Positions 53,040 to 64,000 are shown, numbered from the stretch's first letter. The stretch: 64,000 nucleotides of DNA from Pycnopodia helianthoides (GCA_032158295.1 CM063262.1:11479977-11543976); one strand, 5' to 3'. Notes: generated from the letters alone by a model not told the origin. Translations and numbers: made by a program.

Positions 53040-53730
53040 GTAAAGAGTTTATACAATATGAAAGAAACTCATCAAGATGAGCTGCTCATACACAATGAAG
53101 CCACAATGAAATATTTTGGAAAAAAATATATATATATAAAACATGATAGAGGAATCAAAAAGAGTGATGAAAAATCAGGTGGTTTTGCCTTTAAGCTCTG
53201 ACAGTTATTCATAATATCATTCGGAGCAAAAAAAATACTTTTAAGTGGTTAAAAATAAAAACACAATTTTTACTAAAAGATGTAATGTTCTTTAAACATT
53301 ACTATGAAAGAATTTAAAGCATTGCTGCGCCCTACTGCAATTTAAACAAGTTTTTTATAAAAGCTTTGCTGATTTCTGAAACAAAAATGACAGCTTTACT
53401 TGCAAGCATAACCATCATTTTATAACTACATAATTTGTAAGTGGCTTCATTTTTGGGGCAACTCGTGTTTAAATCAAATAATGATAATTTACAAAGAATG
53501 AATCAGAATTAGATGGTGGTCTACTGAAACATGATTAAAATAAGAATGCTTTGTTTCCCAAGAAGACCATCAGAGGCCCTGATTATCCGCAAGGGAATGT
53601 TTTTTCTTAAATTTTTTCAATGAATTTTGTGCACTAATTTACACAAGTTGCAGACTTAAGGTAATTCTGAATCATAGCTTTGGGCAAAGTTTACCTAACT
53701 AAGGGATGGATCTTTGTTTTACAAAAAAGG
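53040..53730. other. AT-rich spacer, no gene seen
   Basis: Low-complexity AT-rich DNA with a TATATATATA run near 53132; nothing exon-like. Confidence 0.35.
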
Positions 53731-53734
53731 AGGG

Positions 53735-53905
53735 TAAGTATGGGTAATTCACCACACAAGGGAAGTATGGGTAAATCACTACACAATGGGAAAAATGGGT
53801 AATTCACCACACAAGGGAAGTATGGGTAAATCGCCACACAAGGGAAGTATGGGTAAATCACCACACAAGGGAAGTATGGATAGATCACCACACAGGTGAA
53901 CGTAT
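53735..53905 (+). repeat. 27-bp minisatellite, block 3
   Basis: About six units of ACCACACAAGGGAAGTATGG with GTAAATC or GTAATTC endings. Confidence 0.92.
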
Positions 53906-54039
53906 GGACCAAACAAGATATCTGGCGCATGACTGAAATGTTTACTAACCTACAAAAATAATCAATTAAATATTGAGTCTATTTTCCGACTCCTATGAAT
54001 TTGTGCATTTATTTTGACATTAAAGTGTCACTATTTCAG

Positions 54040-54355
54040 GCCTGCAACTTTGCATTTTTGGAGATAAAAGAGGACACAAAACAGGCACAGCAAGACTTTG
54101 TACTTGTGTTTTTCAATTTTCAGTGGCTGAGAAATACCACAGCCTTATTCAGCTGGCAAGCTGAATAGTTGCATGCCTGCCGAGTATGAGATGGGCGAAA
54201 ACCCCGTGAAAAACCCCTTTGGGGAAAAAAACACGGGGAAAGTCCCATCCGGCTCCAATCTCTATGGCAACCAAGTTTGTAAACTCCATACATCGGCATT
54301 TAAATTGAATGAGCTGAATGAATGAGCTAGAAAAATGACAGAAACATTACTATAT
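54040..54355 (+). repeat. Duplicated spacer, copy 1
   Basis: From about 54075, GGCACAGCAAGACTTTGTAC, GAGTATGAGATGGGCGAAAA and CCCATCCGGCTCCAAT recur at 55400-55700. The left part has the GGCCTGCAAC and GTTGCATGCCTGCC palindromic ends. Confidence 0.85.
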
Positions 54356-54399
54356 CTAAGCCTTTGACAACAATTTAATTAAGAACGTTTGATTTGGAC

Positions 54400-55390
54400 G
54401 GTTCACCACACAAGAGAAATATGGCGATAACACCACACAAGGGAAGTATGGGTAGATCACCACACAAGGGAAGTATGGGTAGATCACCACAAAAGGGAAG
54501 TATGGGTAGATCACCACACAAGGGAAGTATGGGTAGATCACCACACAAGGGAAGTATGGGTAGATCAGCACACAAGGGAAGTATGGGTAGATCACCACAA
54601 AAGGAAAGTATGGGTAGATCACCACACAAAGGAAAGTATAGGTACATCACCACACAAAGAAAGTATAGGTACATCACCACACAAAGAAAGTATTAGGCAG
54701 ATTCACCACACAAGAAAATATGGGTAATTCACCAAATTTGGGGAGTATGGGTAATTCACCACACAAGGGAAGTATGGGTAATTCACCACAAAAGGGAAGT
54801 ATGGGTAGATCACAACACAAGGGAAGTATGGATAGATCACACCACACAAGTGAAAGTATGGGTAGATCACCACACAAGGGAAGTATGGAAAGATCACCAC
54901 ACAAGTGAAAGTATGGGTAGATCACCACACAAGGGAAGTATGGGTAGATCACAACACAAGGGAAGTATGGATAGATCACACCACACAAGTGAAAGTATTG
55001 GTAGATCACCACACAAGGAAAGTATGGGTAGATCACCACACAAGGGAAGTATGGGTAGATCACAACACTGGGGAAGTATGGATAGATCACCACACAAGTG
55101 AAAGTATGGGTAGATCACAACACAAGGGAAGCATGGAAAGATCACCACACAAGTGAAAGTATGGGTAGATCACCACACAAGGAATTAAGTATGGATAGAT
55201 CACACCACACAAGTGAAAGTATGGGTAGATCACCACACAAGGAAAGTATGGGTAGATCACCACACAAGGGAAGTATGGGTAGATCACAACACAAGGGAAG
55301 TATGGTAGATCACCACGCAAGTGAAAGTATGGGTAGATCACCACACAAGGGAAGTATGGGTAGATCACCACACAAGTGAAAGTATGGACC
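54400..55390 (+). repeat. 27-bp minisatellite, block 4
   Basis: About 36 units; the right half has a higher-order pattern with GATCACACCACACAAGTGAA alternating with the standard unit. The duplicated spacer follows immediately. Confidence 0.95.
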
Positions 55391-55394
55391 AAAC

Positions 55395-55700
55395 AAGATA
55401 AAAAACAGGCACAGCAAGACTTTGTACTGTGTTTTTCAATTTTAAGTGGCTGAGAAAAACCACAGCCATAAAAATCAGCTGCAAGCTGAATAGTTGCATG
55501 CCTGCCGAGTATGAGATGGGCGAAAACCCCGTGAAAAAACCCCTTTGGGAGAAAAAAAACACGAGGAAAGTCCCATCCGGCTCCAATTCTATGGCAACCA
55601 AGTTTGTAAACTCCATACATCAGCATTTAAAATTTAATGCGCTGAATGAATGTGCTAGAATAGTGATAGAAACATTATTATAAACTAAGCCTGTCAAGTC
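55395..55700 (+). repeat. Duplicated spacer, copy 2
   Basis: A close direct copy of 54075-54355, including GCATGCCTGCCGAGTATGAG and CATGGCAACCAAGTTTGTAA-type sequence. It shows that spacer plus array have been duplicated as a block. Confidence 0.85.
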
Positions 55701-55757
55701 TTAACCACAGTATAACTAAGCCTTTGACAACAATTCAATTTGGAACTTTGATTTGGA

Positions 55758-56245
55758 TGGTTCACCACACAAGAAAAGTATGGATCATTCACCACACAGT
55801 GAGAGTATGGGTCATTTACCACATAAGGTAGGTATGGGTAACTCACCACACAAGGAAATTATCACCTGACAAGGGAAGTATGGGTACTCAAACACGCTAA
55901 GTATGTGTAATTTACCACACAAGGGAAGTATGGGTAATTCACCACACAAGGGAAGTATGGGTAATTCACCACAAAAGGGAAGTATGGGTAATTCACCACA
56001 CAAGGGAAGTATGGGTAGATCACGTACCACACAAAGAAAGTATGGGTAGATCACCACACAAGGGAAGATGGGTAGTTCACCACACTAGGGGAATGTATGG
56101 GTAATTCCCAACACAAGGGAAGTATGGGTAATTCCCCACACAAGGGAAGTATGAGTAATTCCCCACACAAGGAAAGTATGAGTAATTCCCCACACAAGGG
56201 AAGAACGGGTAATTCACCAAATCACCACACTAGGGGAAGTATACC
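55758..56245 (+). repeat. 27-bp minisatellite, block 5
   Basis: About 16 units with GTAATTC endings dominant, more diverged at the left end (CACCACACAGTGAGAGTATG). Confidence 0.93.
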
Positions 56246-56315
56246 TAAAGTTGCAACACAGTTTAAGGCTATTTACTGACCCTACGATCCATCCCATACT
56301 TATTTATAAATAACA

Positions 56316-56417
56316 TTAATTTAATAGAAAAGAAAACTTCGATGAAAGTGCTCCTGCTGGAGATGAACTGTCACTCAGTGAAGATCCAACACTCTCTGTC
56401 TGATATGTGTAGTTCAT
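56316..56417 (-). ncRNA. Minus-strand exon-like segment e
   Basis: After an acceptor TTTACTACAG, the minus strand reads MNYTYQTESVGSSLSDSSS then PAGALSSKFSFLLN and TAA. It is Ser-rich and could be a short coding end. ATTAAA lies at the stop. No donor is seen, so it may be terminal. Confidence 0.3.
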
Positions 56418-56495
56418 CTGTAGTAAATGAAACAAAGAAATAGAAGAACAAATTAAAAGAATGGCTAAAAGCCAACAGGCCTAAAGCTGTAATTC

Positions 56496-56920
56496 AGGCC
56501 TAGAATTACATGGAGGCCACAGCCTTTGTTGCCCTGGAGCATGGTCTTGGCCTTGTTGCCCTGGGGCATGGTCTTGGCCTTGTTGCCCCTTCAATATATT
56601 CCAAAAGACTTCAACATTTTCTAATTGAAGCGACCTTTTGAAATTTGAAAGTGGCCTTGCCGTCTCTAAAGATGAAATTCTAGGCCTGCATACAAGTTAC
56701 ACATTCGGATGGTCTTGGCCTTGTTGCCCTGGAGCATGGTCTTGGCCTTGTTGCCCTGGGGCATGGTCTTGGCCTTGTTGCCTTTGGGCATGGTCTTGGC
56801 CTTGATGCCCCTTCAATATATTCCAAAAGACTTCAACATTTTCTAATTGAAGCGCCCTTTGGAAATTTGAAAGTGGCCTTGCCGTCTCTAAAGATGAAAT
56901 TCTAGGCCTGCATACAAGAT
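56496..56920. repeat. MITE of the CAGGCCTGGAATT family, duplicated
   Basis: CAGGCCTAGAATTACATGGA, GGTCTTGGCCTTGTTGCCCT (repeated) and AAGATGAAATTCTAGGCCTG. The right two thirds occur again at 56700-56920, and the GGCATGGTCTTGGCCTTGTT unit is itself repeated. Confidence 0.75.
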
Positions 56921-57109
56921 ACACATTCTACCTAGCCATAATTGTTTTAATTATTTCTCTCTCTCTCTTCATTTGAATACTGATTTCACAAAGACCTAAG
57001 ATCAATCTTAAGATGTGCATCATCAATCTTAATTGCTAATCAAAGTGTAATAAGCAAAGTGTGATGTCACAATACAAATCACTGTGGGTGATATTGACCC
57101 TTGTGGCAT

Positions 57110-57490
57110 GTCGATCGTGGCCGAGCGGATAACACCGGACTCAAGCTCAAGTGTGTCTGATCAGCAGAGTGTGGGTTCAAGTCTCGGTCATGGCACTTGT
57201 GTCCTTAAGCAAGACACTTAACTATTATTGCCCGTCTTTCGGATGGGACGTAAAGCCGTAGGTGTTGTGTAATGCACGTAAAAGAACCCAGTACATTTAT
57301 CGCTAAGAGAAGGGAGTTCGCCCAGTGTTCCTGGTATGATTGGCTGCATATTGCGCCACAGCACCTTGTAAACCATTACATGGTGCTGTATGTAAAGGTC
57401 TCATGCTTCAAAATTTAGCTCCGCATACATTGCAGGAACATTACTGAGCGCTTTGAGACACCCATCAAGTGCTATATGAAAACTGCGTAT
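57110..57490 (+). mobile_element. tRNA-derived SINE, GTCGTGGCCGAGCGG family, fullest copy
   Basis: ATCGTGGCCGAGCGGATAAC and GGTTCAAGTCTCGG (A-/B-box-like head), then AGCAAGACACTTAACTATTA, GTAAAAGAACCCAGTAC, GCACCTTGTAAACC and a tail ending in TATTATTATTA. Confidence 0.85.
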
Positions 57491-57744
57491 TATTATTATA
57501 ATATTGATGTGATGCTTGTCACACATCTGAAGATGCATCTTAATATCTCTCTGTGAAATCAATCCCTGGTCATTAGAAAAAAGGATCAAGAACTTCAAGA
57601 CCTTTTGGTAATAGGTGCCACAGCTTTAAGAGTTTGTATAAGATTTGTTTCCTATGATTGGCTTTTGTACGGAAACCATCTGGATAAACTGAAGTGCTGA
57701 TTGCTACCAATGGGGCTTGCTAATTTTTGTTAAAACAAAATGTT

Positions 57745-57875
57745 CTAAATAGGGAGACTGCCAACACTATAATGGGACTACATAGCTCAGTCGGTAGAGA
57801 GCCGCCCGCACGTTAATCCCTGGGTCATGGGTTCAAATCCTGCAGTAGTCAATTTGTCTTTGTTCAACCTAAAAT
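57745..57875 (+). mobile_element. tRNA-derived SINE, AGCTCAGTTGG family
   Basis: AATAGGGAGACTGCCAACAC, CATAGCTCAGTCGGTAGAG, GGGTTCAAATCCTGC and GTAGTCAATTTGTCTTTGTT in order. Confidence 0.82.
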
Positions 57876-58086
57876 TATGTTCTACTGCAGTTACACTTCA
57901 AGGGTCTTTCAATGAAAAAAACCTTTGAACAAAAGTTCATGTCACGGAATCCTTTTTAGGATCTAATCTAGATTCCAACAACGTGATTCATTTGTAATCA
58001 AATATATTTTCCCCATTCCTTCAACGCTTGCAGTTTGCATGTTTATACTAAGAGGTGGTAAATAAAATGACAAATTTATAACCACC

Positions 58087-58473
58087 TTAAAGGCACTGGA
58101 CACTATTGGTGATTACTCAAAATAATTGTTAGCATAAAAACTTACTAGGTAACGAGCAATGGAGAGCTGTTGATAGTATAAAACATTGTGAGAAACGGCT
58201 CCCTCTGAAGTAACATAGTTTTTGAGAAAAGAAGTAATTTCTCAGTAAAATATTTGAATTGATTTTGAGACCTCACGCGTGAGGTCTCGAAATCAGGCAT
58301 CTGAAAGCACACAACTTCATGTGACAAGGGTGTTTTTTCTTCCATTATTATCTCGCAACTTCGACGACCAATTGAGTTCAAATTTTCACAGGTTTGTTAT
58401 TTTGTGCATATGTTGAGATACACCAAGTGAGAAGACTGGTCTTTGACAATTACCAAAGGTGTCCAGTGTCTTA
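58087..58473 (+). mobile_element. TTAA MITE, family A, right flank altered
   Basis: Starts TTAAAGGCACTGGACACTAT and ends GGTGTCCAGTGTCTTA; the right TTAA is mutated. Nearly identical to 47186-47555 along most of its length, with ~20 bp more in the middle (CATCTGAAAGCACACAACTT). Confidence 0.85.
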
Positions 58474-58528
58474 CTATACAAGCTACCAGTGGACAACTGA
58501 TAAACAAACATGTGTATTCATCACATAC

Positions 58529-58700
58529 CTTGGTTATCTTCCTTGCCGTCATGTTATGAGGATGACTTCATGCTGTGGGTGCTGATAGGTGACATCCAAG
58601 ACTTGTTTGAATCTTCCCATACTGAGTTTGATGCAGACAGTGTGTGCTGATCGATAGCAATGCAGCAAATGGCCATAGCTGCTGCAGACCATGACTGAAC
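58529..58700 (-). ncRNA. Minus-strand exon-like segment d
   Basis: The acceptor is TTAATAACAG and the donor CCAAG|GTATGT. Its 3' part (GAAGTCATCCTCATAACATG, ACGGCAAGGAAGATAACCA) matches the 3' end of segment a. One frame reads YQHPQHEVILIT, comparable to HPSDEVILTVTARK in segment a. Stops follow shortly, so non-coding status is possible. Confidence 0.4.
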
Positions 58701-58759
58701 CTGTTATTAAAAAAAAAAATAATAGAAAAGGTTTAGATCCTTGCATGCAGTCAAGCATT

Positions 58760-60110
58760 TTATATTTCCAAATTGTGCTTTGAGTTCGTCGTAAAATCTT
58801 GAGTCATAGCTGAAAGTTCAGACTGCGATTAATTCAATTACTTATAGACCAGGGTTCTCTCTTAAGAGCGGTCCGATGGCCAATGCTTGTTAAAACACAA
58901 GAGGCCCAGTCAAAATTCACTCCAATTAGCCTGGCTGGCTCGTTCAGTGTTGAAAAGCACCCCTTTTTATTTGAAGTATGGACTCGTGAAAAAGCTGACG
59001 GACTAGTGAAATGACAAGCTAACTGATCCTGCTGGCCAGTCACTAAAAACTTTAAGGGCAAACCCTGTAGACACGTACACCTTTGCACCTAAGTCTTGCT
59101 CTCTACATTTATTTGGGAGGCCTGGCTTAAAATGAATGTAGTCATACAAGTTGGGAGGCTAATCATCCTTACTTGCAGCTGAGAAGCCGACTTGCAAAGG
59201 ATGCAGCTATGTGTTCAAAGCCACAGGCAAGCAAGGGCGCCTTTGGCAGCCAGCCACATCAACCCATGTCTACTGAGCACAGCCAGGGATCGAAGGTTTC
59301 AAATTTTCCGGAGTGAGGGAATAAACCAGGAGGGCCTGGACAAAAACCCTTGTGGCATAGCAGAGAATTAAGAACTCTACTTACTAGCCGGAGTTCGAAC
59401 CAGGGCCACAATGGTGAGAGGCGAGTGCTTTACGCACTTGTGACCCATGCTACCCCAAGTAAGCTTCTACTGGGAAATGCACAGAGAGACACTTCAGAGT
59501 TTGTCATTATTTTTGAAAGCACTCAGTGTTCTTTGGAATATCCTGAAATGAGAAATTAATTCTGCCAAACTACACCCCTATAAACCACTCTAGTGAAAAA
59601 GCCACCAATTAAGGGAATTTGTTTCTTTTAAAGCTTACATAAATTTAAACCAAAACCATAATATTTGGCATAATCAAGTCAAGCGAGGGACCTGTTTGGT
59701 TGCAATGCCCCCATGGTAAATAATTGTAAGCACATGCTGCCAAGCTTTTTTCATAGGTTAAGCGGGTTTGTTTAGCATTTGTTCATCAAATTTGTCATCA
59801 GAGTGTGTTGTCCAGGTATTGCCTGGGTTAATTTCACCTCATTTGTTTGCTTAAATAATAAAGTTTTATCTTTTGGTTTCATGTACCAAATTGACAAATT
59901 GATGCACTGATTTTGTACACAAAGGATGCTGGCAGAGTTTTGTCCTGCCCCCTTCTAACCAAATCACTGACACCCTGTTGATTGACACCCCCTCTAGGAC
60001 ATGCGGCATGGTCCAGCTTAGGATATCATGGCATATGAGCTGACCGGTGTTTTTCGATGTGGTTAAGATAATGGAAGTATTAAAATATGTCAGCATGTGC
60101 TGACAGCAGC
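58760..60110. other. Intron-like DNA, no gene seen
   Basis: Between minus-strand segments d and c. A loose MITE-like segment at 59690-59860 (ATAATTGTAAGCACATGCTG, GGTTAAGCGGGTTTGTTTAG) resembles 43300-43350. Confidence 0.35.
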
Positions 60111-60155
60111 CCTCACTGAATATTTCAAGGCAGGTGGCATTGTCTTTCATCATAC

Positions 60156-60422
60156 CTTTTGGTTGCATCATGGGTCCCTCGTTGTTCCTGGTGTTCTGCT
60201 CCCAAAGTCTGCCGTGACATCAACGTTTCTGGACCACAGAGTGAGATGATTCTATGAATTTGCTTGGTTGTCATCATCAAGGTGTTTCTGTTTGAAGGTG
60301 ACACACAGTGGTCATGCAGTGGGAAGCTGCAGTAAGGTTGACACCAACTAGGTGTTCCAAGCAGAGGGTGGTGCAAATGGAGTTTGAACATGTTAGGATC
60401 ATGATGTCACTGATGGGTTCAC
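60156..60422 (-). ncRNA. Minus-strand exon-like segment c
   Basis: The acceptor is TTTACAACAG and the donor CAAAAG|GTATGA. It shares its start (GTGAACCCATCAGTGACA), middle (AGCAAATTCATAGA) and end (AGCAGAACACCAGGAAC) with segment b. No long conserved reading frame. Confidence 0.4.
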
Positions 60423-60819
60423 CTGTTGTAAAGGAAAAAGCAGACAAAGATTAAATACAACGGGCTGAACTTGTTTGCTACAGGCCATCACAACAAAATT
60501 AAAGGAGTAAACCGCTTCAAGTCGGACGCTGAAATTTCCTGAACTGGCTTACCGCGGAAGTTTTTACGACCTGGAACAATTTCAGAGCCCCCTCATTTTT
60601 TTGCAGATGGCTAACGTGAATATTAATCAGGACATTCCATTATGTAGCAGTTATGCAGCTACAAAGAGGGACAAACGGTACTGGGGTTTGTGCTTGTAAC
60701 TTCCCTTTTTTCAGAGGGTTACAGTGTAACCCCCGATTGTAGATCTTTTGCCTTTTATTATATAAAGGTGGCCTACAAGAATGGACAGGCAAAACCACCA
60801 TTGTTTATCATTGTTTTCG

Positions 60820-61150
60820 GTCATCAGCTGCCACTGCCAGAAACACCGCGTTTACCCCTTCTTTTAGCGATTAAAGTGTAACTTATAAGAGCTTACTAGT
60901 TAGGTGCTAAGATATGGTCTGCAGCCAATGCCAGAAACACACCAGCAAACCTTAAGTGTACTGGGTTCTTTTTCGTGCATACAGAACACACAGGACACGG
61001 CTTCATGTCCCATTCGAAGGGCGAAGCAATTATGGTTAAGTGTCTTGCCTATAAGGACACATGTGTCAAGACCCAGACTCGAAACCCACACTCCTGCTGG
61101 TCAGAAACACCAGAGCTCGAGTCCAGTGCGCTTGACCGCTCGGCCATGAC
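60820..61150 (-). mobile_element. tRNA-derived SINE, GTCGTGGCCGAGCGG family
   Basis: The minus strand has GTCATGGCCGAGCGGTCAAG, AAGACACTTAACCATAATTG and AAAAGAACCCAGTACACTTA; the GCCACTGCCAGAAACACC portion is duplicated at 60830-60850 and 60925-60945. Confidence 0.78.
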
Positions 61151-61288
61151 ACTTGTAGTAGGTATGAAGTGTTTGGTCTATTTATCTTGCTCACAAGTTA
61201 CCAATTTCATGCCATATTTTAAATAAAAAGCTTCCATGAAGAGAATTAAAACGTTCAGGTTTTTGAGAAAAGAAATAACAGTACATAC

Positions 61289-61541
61289 CTTGGATCACAC
61301 AGTGTCGTTCCTGGTGTTCTGCTCATGAAGTCCACAAACATCGATGGTTCTGTACCACCAGTTAGATTAGTCTATGAATTTGCTTGAATGAAGGTGAAAC
61401 AAAGAGGTAACATAGTGTGGAAGGTTGACATCAGCTACATTTGTAGGTGTCCCAAGGGTATAACCAAAGTTTCATGAGTGTGTAAGTGCCCGTGAAATTT
61501 GAACATCTTTGTGGATCTTGTATTGTCACTGAAGAGTTCAC
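61289..61541 (-). ncRNA. Minus-strand exon-like segment b
   Basis: The acceptor is TTTATCACAG and the donor CCAAG|GTATGT. Similar along its length to segment c (GTGAACTCTTCAGTGACA, CAAGCAAATTCATAGA, GAGCAGAACACCAGGAACGA). Confidence 0.4.
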
Positions 61542-61795
61542 CTGTGATAAATGGAAAGTAGAGCATCATTAAAACCTTGGACATGTTTATGAAGGCACAA
61601 CTTTCCTTGTAACAAAACTTTTACTTCATACACAAACAATGTTTTCTAATTTTGATTGATATGTCTTATGTTTCCATGTTTCCAAGGAACAGAGCTATTG
61701 ATGGACTGTGCACACTGTGCAGAGAATTTAGTAAAAGCAACTATTGCATTTCACGCACTAATACAGTCTAATAAAAGACTCATTCTTATAGGATC

Positions 61796-62003
61796 AAGGC
61801 TCAATTTCATAGAGCTGCTTCAGCAAAAAATATTGCTTAACAATTTTCTGCTAACCAGAAATCAGCAGGATACCAGTCACAAATTGTACATGTGACATGG
61901 CAGTTTGGCTGGTAACCTTATTCTGGTAAGCATAATTTTGTTGTGCTTACATGTGTAGCTACTTTTTGTGCTTTAAAAGCAGCTCTATGAAATTGGGCCC
62001 TGA
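61796..62003. repeat. Palindromic MITE, GGGCCCAATTTCAT family
   Basis: AAGGCTCAATTTCATAGAGC at the left and GCAGCTCTATGAAATTGGGC at the right, with CAGGATACCAGTCACAAATT and TACATGTGACATGGCA inside. Confidence 0.82.
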
Positions 62004-62147
62004 TATAATCTCCAGCAATGACTAAGTATTTAACTTTACAAAAATCTTTGCTCATTCCTTTCGTGATACGCTTCTTCAAAGATGTTTATTTTGAAAAAGA
62101 AAAAAAGTAGACAACCAAATTGATAAATATTTGTATTCATCACATAC

Positions 62148-63283
62148 CGTGGTTATCTTCCTTGCCGTCAAGTTATGAAGATGACTTCATCTGATGGGTG
62201 TAACTGGGTGGCACCAAGGAGGTCTTCACTTTCTTCCTTGCCGTCACGGTGAGGATGACTTCATCTGATGGGTGTAACTGGGTGGCACCAAGGAGGTCTT
62301 CACTTTCTTCCTTGCCGTCACAGTGAGGATGACTTCATCTGATGGGTGTTACTGAGTGGTACCAAGGAGGTCTTCACTTTCTTCCTTGCCGTCACAGTGA
62401 GGATGACTTCATCTGATGGGTGTTACTGGGTGGTACTAAGGAGGTCTTCACTTTCTTCCTTGCCGTCATGATGAGGATGACTTCATCTGATGGGTGTTGC
62501 TGGGTGGTACCAAGGAGGTCTTCACTTTCTTCCTTGCCGTCACAGTGAGGATGACTTCATCTGATGGGTGTTACTGGGTGGTACCAAGGAGGTCTTCACT
62601 TTCTTCCTTGCCGTCACGATGAAGATGACTTCATCTGATGGGTGTAACTGGGTGGCACCAAGGAGGTCTTCAGTTTCTTCCTTGCCGTTACGGTGAGGAT
62701 GACTTCATCTGATGGGTGTTGCTGGGTGGTACCAAGGAGGTCTTCACTTTCTTCCTTGCCGTCACGATGAGGATGACTTCATCTGATGTGTGTTACTGGG
62801 TGGTACCAAGGAGGTCTTCACTTTCTTCCTTGCCGTCACAGTGAGGATGACTTCATCTGATGGGTGTAACTGGGTGGTACCAAGGAGGTCTTCACTTTCT
62901 TCCTTGCCGTCACGATGAGGATAACTTCATCTGATGGGTGTTACTGGGTGGTACCAAGGAGGTCTTCACTTTCTTCCTTGCCGTCACGGTGAGGATGACT
63001 TCATCTGATGGGTGTTTACTGGCTGGCACCAAGGAGGCTTTCACTGGAGGGGGACTGAGTTCAAACAGGTACAATGTACATCAAGGTGTCTCCACAGTGG
63101 GGTGACTCGTAGAATGAGGTGATGTTACTCCAACTTTGAGCAGCAATTCTGGAAGGTGGTGTAAGATCATTCCTCGAGCAGCAAGAGCTCGGCTTGTGTG
63201 ATGATGTTAATATGTCCAGGGCGTCTTCACAAGCACCCATGCAGGGGGTGACTTCTTGTAATACAAAACTTGTAATGTCACAT
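62148..63283 (-). ncRNA. Minus-strand exon-like segment a, expanded by a minisatellite
   Basis: The acceptor is TACCAACAG (63284-63285) and the donor CCACG|GTATGT (62147/62148). The first ~240 nt are unique; the rest is the 74-bp repeat. Within a unit one frame reads ESEDLLGATQLHPSDEVILT, but the 74-bp period shifts frame each unit and stops at the next TGA, so the array cannot be read through. Likely non-coding, or a decayed coding exon. The end matches segment d. Confidence 0.4.
62160..63040 (-). repeat. 74-bp minisatellite, about 12 units
   Basis: CTTCCTTGCCGTCACGGTGA, GGATGACTTCATCTGATGGG and ACCAAGGAGGTCTTCACTTT (plus-strand view) repeat every 74 bp (e.g. 62233, 62307). Variants include GGCACC/GGTACC and TGTAAC/TGTTAC. 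Confidence 0.95.
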
Positions 63284-63428
63284 CTGTTGGTAGAGGGAAA
63301 GACAGGAAAAAATGTAAAACATGACCCAATTCACACTATGAAAATCTTTGCTGTGAAACCATCTTGAAATATCAGTGAAGTGCAGAATTTGGCTGAAATT
63401 CAAGGAATTCTTTCTCTTTTACCATACT

Positions 63429-63794
63429 TTAAAGGCCCTATGTACACTATTGGTAAGATCGAAGAACACAAATGTTCACAGATTCACACATAACTTACAT
63501 GATTTAAAGTAAGCAATGGTAAAAAGGATTCCTTAAAATATTTCTGCCTAAAATGCTATCGTTTCTGAGAAATGAGTAAAACAATAGTTTTTATCACGCG
63601 TGATAAAAACGCGATGTTTGAAAAAACAGAAAACACATAAGGTCTCTTTTCACTATTTTCTCGTGACCTCCATGACCAATTGAACTCAAACTTTCACAGG
63701 TTTGTTTGTTCATGCATACTGTTAAATCACACAAAACATGAACACTGTCTGGGACTATTTTATCAGCTCTACCAATCCTGTATAATACCTTTAA
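63429..63794 (-). mobile_element. TTAA-flanked MITE, family B
   Basis: TTAAAGGCCCTATGTACACT at the left and TTAA at 63791-63794. The interior (AATGCTATCGTTTCTGAGAA, TTTCACTATTTTCTCGTGAC) is the reverse complement of 17727-18067. Confidence 0.8.
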
Positions 63795-64000
63795 GGGAAT
63801 TGCAGTTCCCTTTCGGTGTTTTTACACATGAAATACCATGATTTTAAAAGGATTTTACATTGAGTTTTAGACAAAGAAGTAATCTGCTGGTAAAAGAGGC
63901 ATTCGTTTTCATATCCAAAGGTATGTTGTGATTATTTTCAATGACTTTTGTAGCTTTGGTTTCCTTTGAGACGACAGTACCGTTGAGAAAACTGTTGTGC

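Noticed and set aside
49601..55400. Many 60-180 residue open frames with repeated motifs such as GRSPHKGSM, LCGDLPILP and YPYFPCVV
   Set aside because: They are three-frame readings of the 27-bp minisatellite on both strands; no splice or start context, and frames change with each indel.
1..64000. CRISPR arrays, operons, ribosome binding sites
   Set aside because: The DNA is clearly eukaryotic; the direct repeats are minisatellites without unique spacers of constant length.

Overview
The window is animal genomic DNA: small exons with GT/AG junctions, long AT-rich introns, tRNA-derived SINEs, many short inverted-repeat transposons and several minisatellite blocks. The repeats (MITEs flanked by TTAA with ends like AAAGGCACTGGACAC, and palindromic elements ending GGGCCCAATTTCAT) look like those I associate with echinoderms, most likely a sea star. 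This assignment is from memory and was not searched.

Layout. (1) 1-2158: the last intron and terminal exon of a plus-strand TRPC-like channel gene whose other exons lie off the left edge. (2) 2159-10.1 kb: intergenic, with fold-back elements and some CRE-, YY1- and NRF1-like motifs inside repeats. (3) 10.27-28.10 kb: a nearly complete second TRPC-like gene on the plus strand. I resolve 14 coding exons from 14172 to 28098 with consistent phases, giving 999 residues from the ATG at 14177. A possible upstream first exon at 10274-10325 would add 19 residues. The protein has N-terminal ankyrin repeats, a TRP_2-type linker, six membrane segments, a TRPC pore motif (YWSVFGL) and a C-terminal channel tail. 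Its S3-S4 extracellular loop is unusually long, with five N-X-T sequons and a furin-like RARR/S site. The terminal exons of the two TRPC genes start at the same codon with the same phase, so this is a tandem paralogue pair.

(4) 28.1-36 kb: 3' UTR built on a 123-bp tandem repeat that overlaps the stop codon, then nested TTAA MITEs, a 1.56-kb fold-back element with tRNA-like sequence at its centre, and a 781-bp MITE inserted in a related sequence. (5) 32.0-45.4 kb: a set of short, mutually similar exon-like segments on the plus strand. Some keep an open frame. Five others, including four in a ~0.68-kb tandem repeat, keep splice sites but have stops in that frame. They may be a small unrecognised gene or alternative 3' exons. 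(6) 45.6-48.4 kb: a GC-rich hairpin-rich island, small palindromic elements, a MITE and a long GC hairpin. (7) 48.5-56.4 kb: a very large 27-bp minisatellite in five blocks, part of it between two inverted copies of an exon-bearing segment. (8) 56.3-63.3 kb: exon-like segments on the minus strand with good splice sites, arranged as similar pairs (a/d and b/c), one of them swollen by a 74-bp minisatellite. I do not recognise this transcript. It may be a long non-coding RNA or a decayed gene.

The only confident protein-coding content is the TRPC pair. TRPC channels are receptor-operated, Ca2+-permeable cation channels of the plasma membrane.
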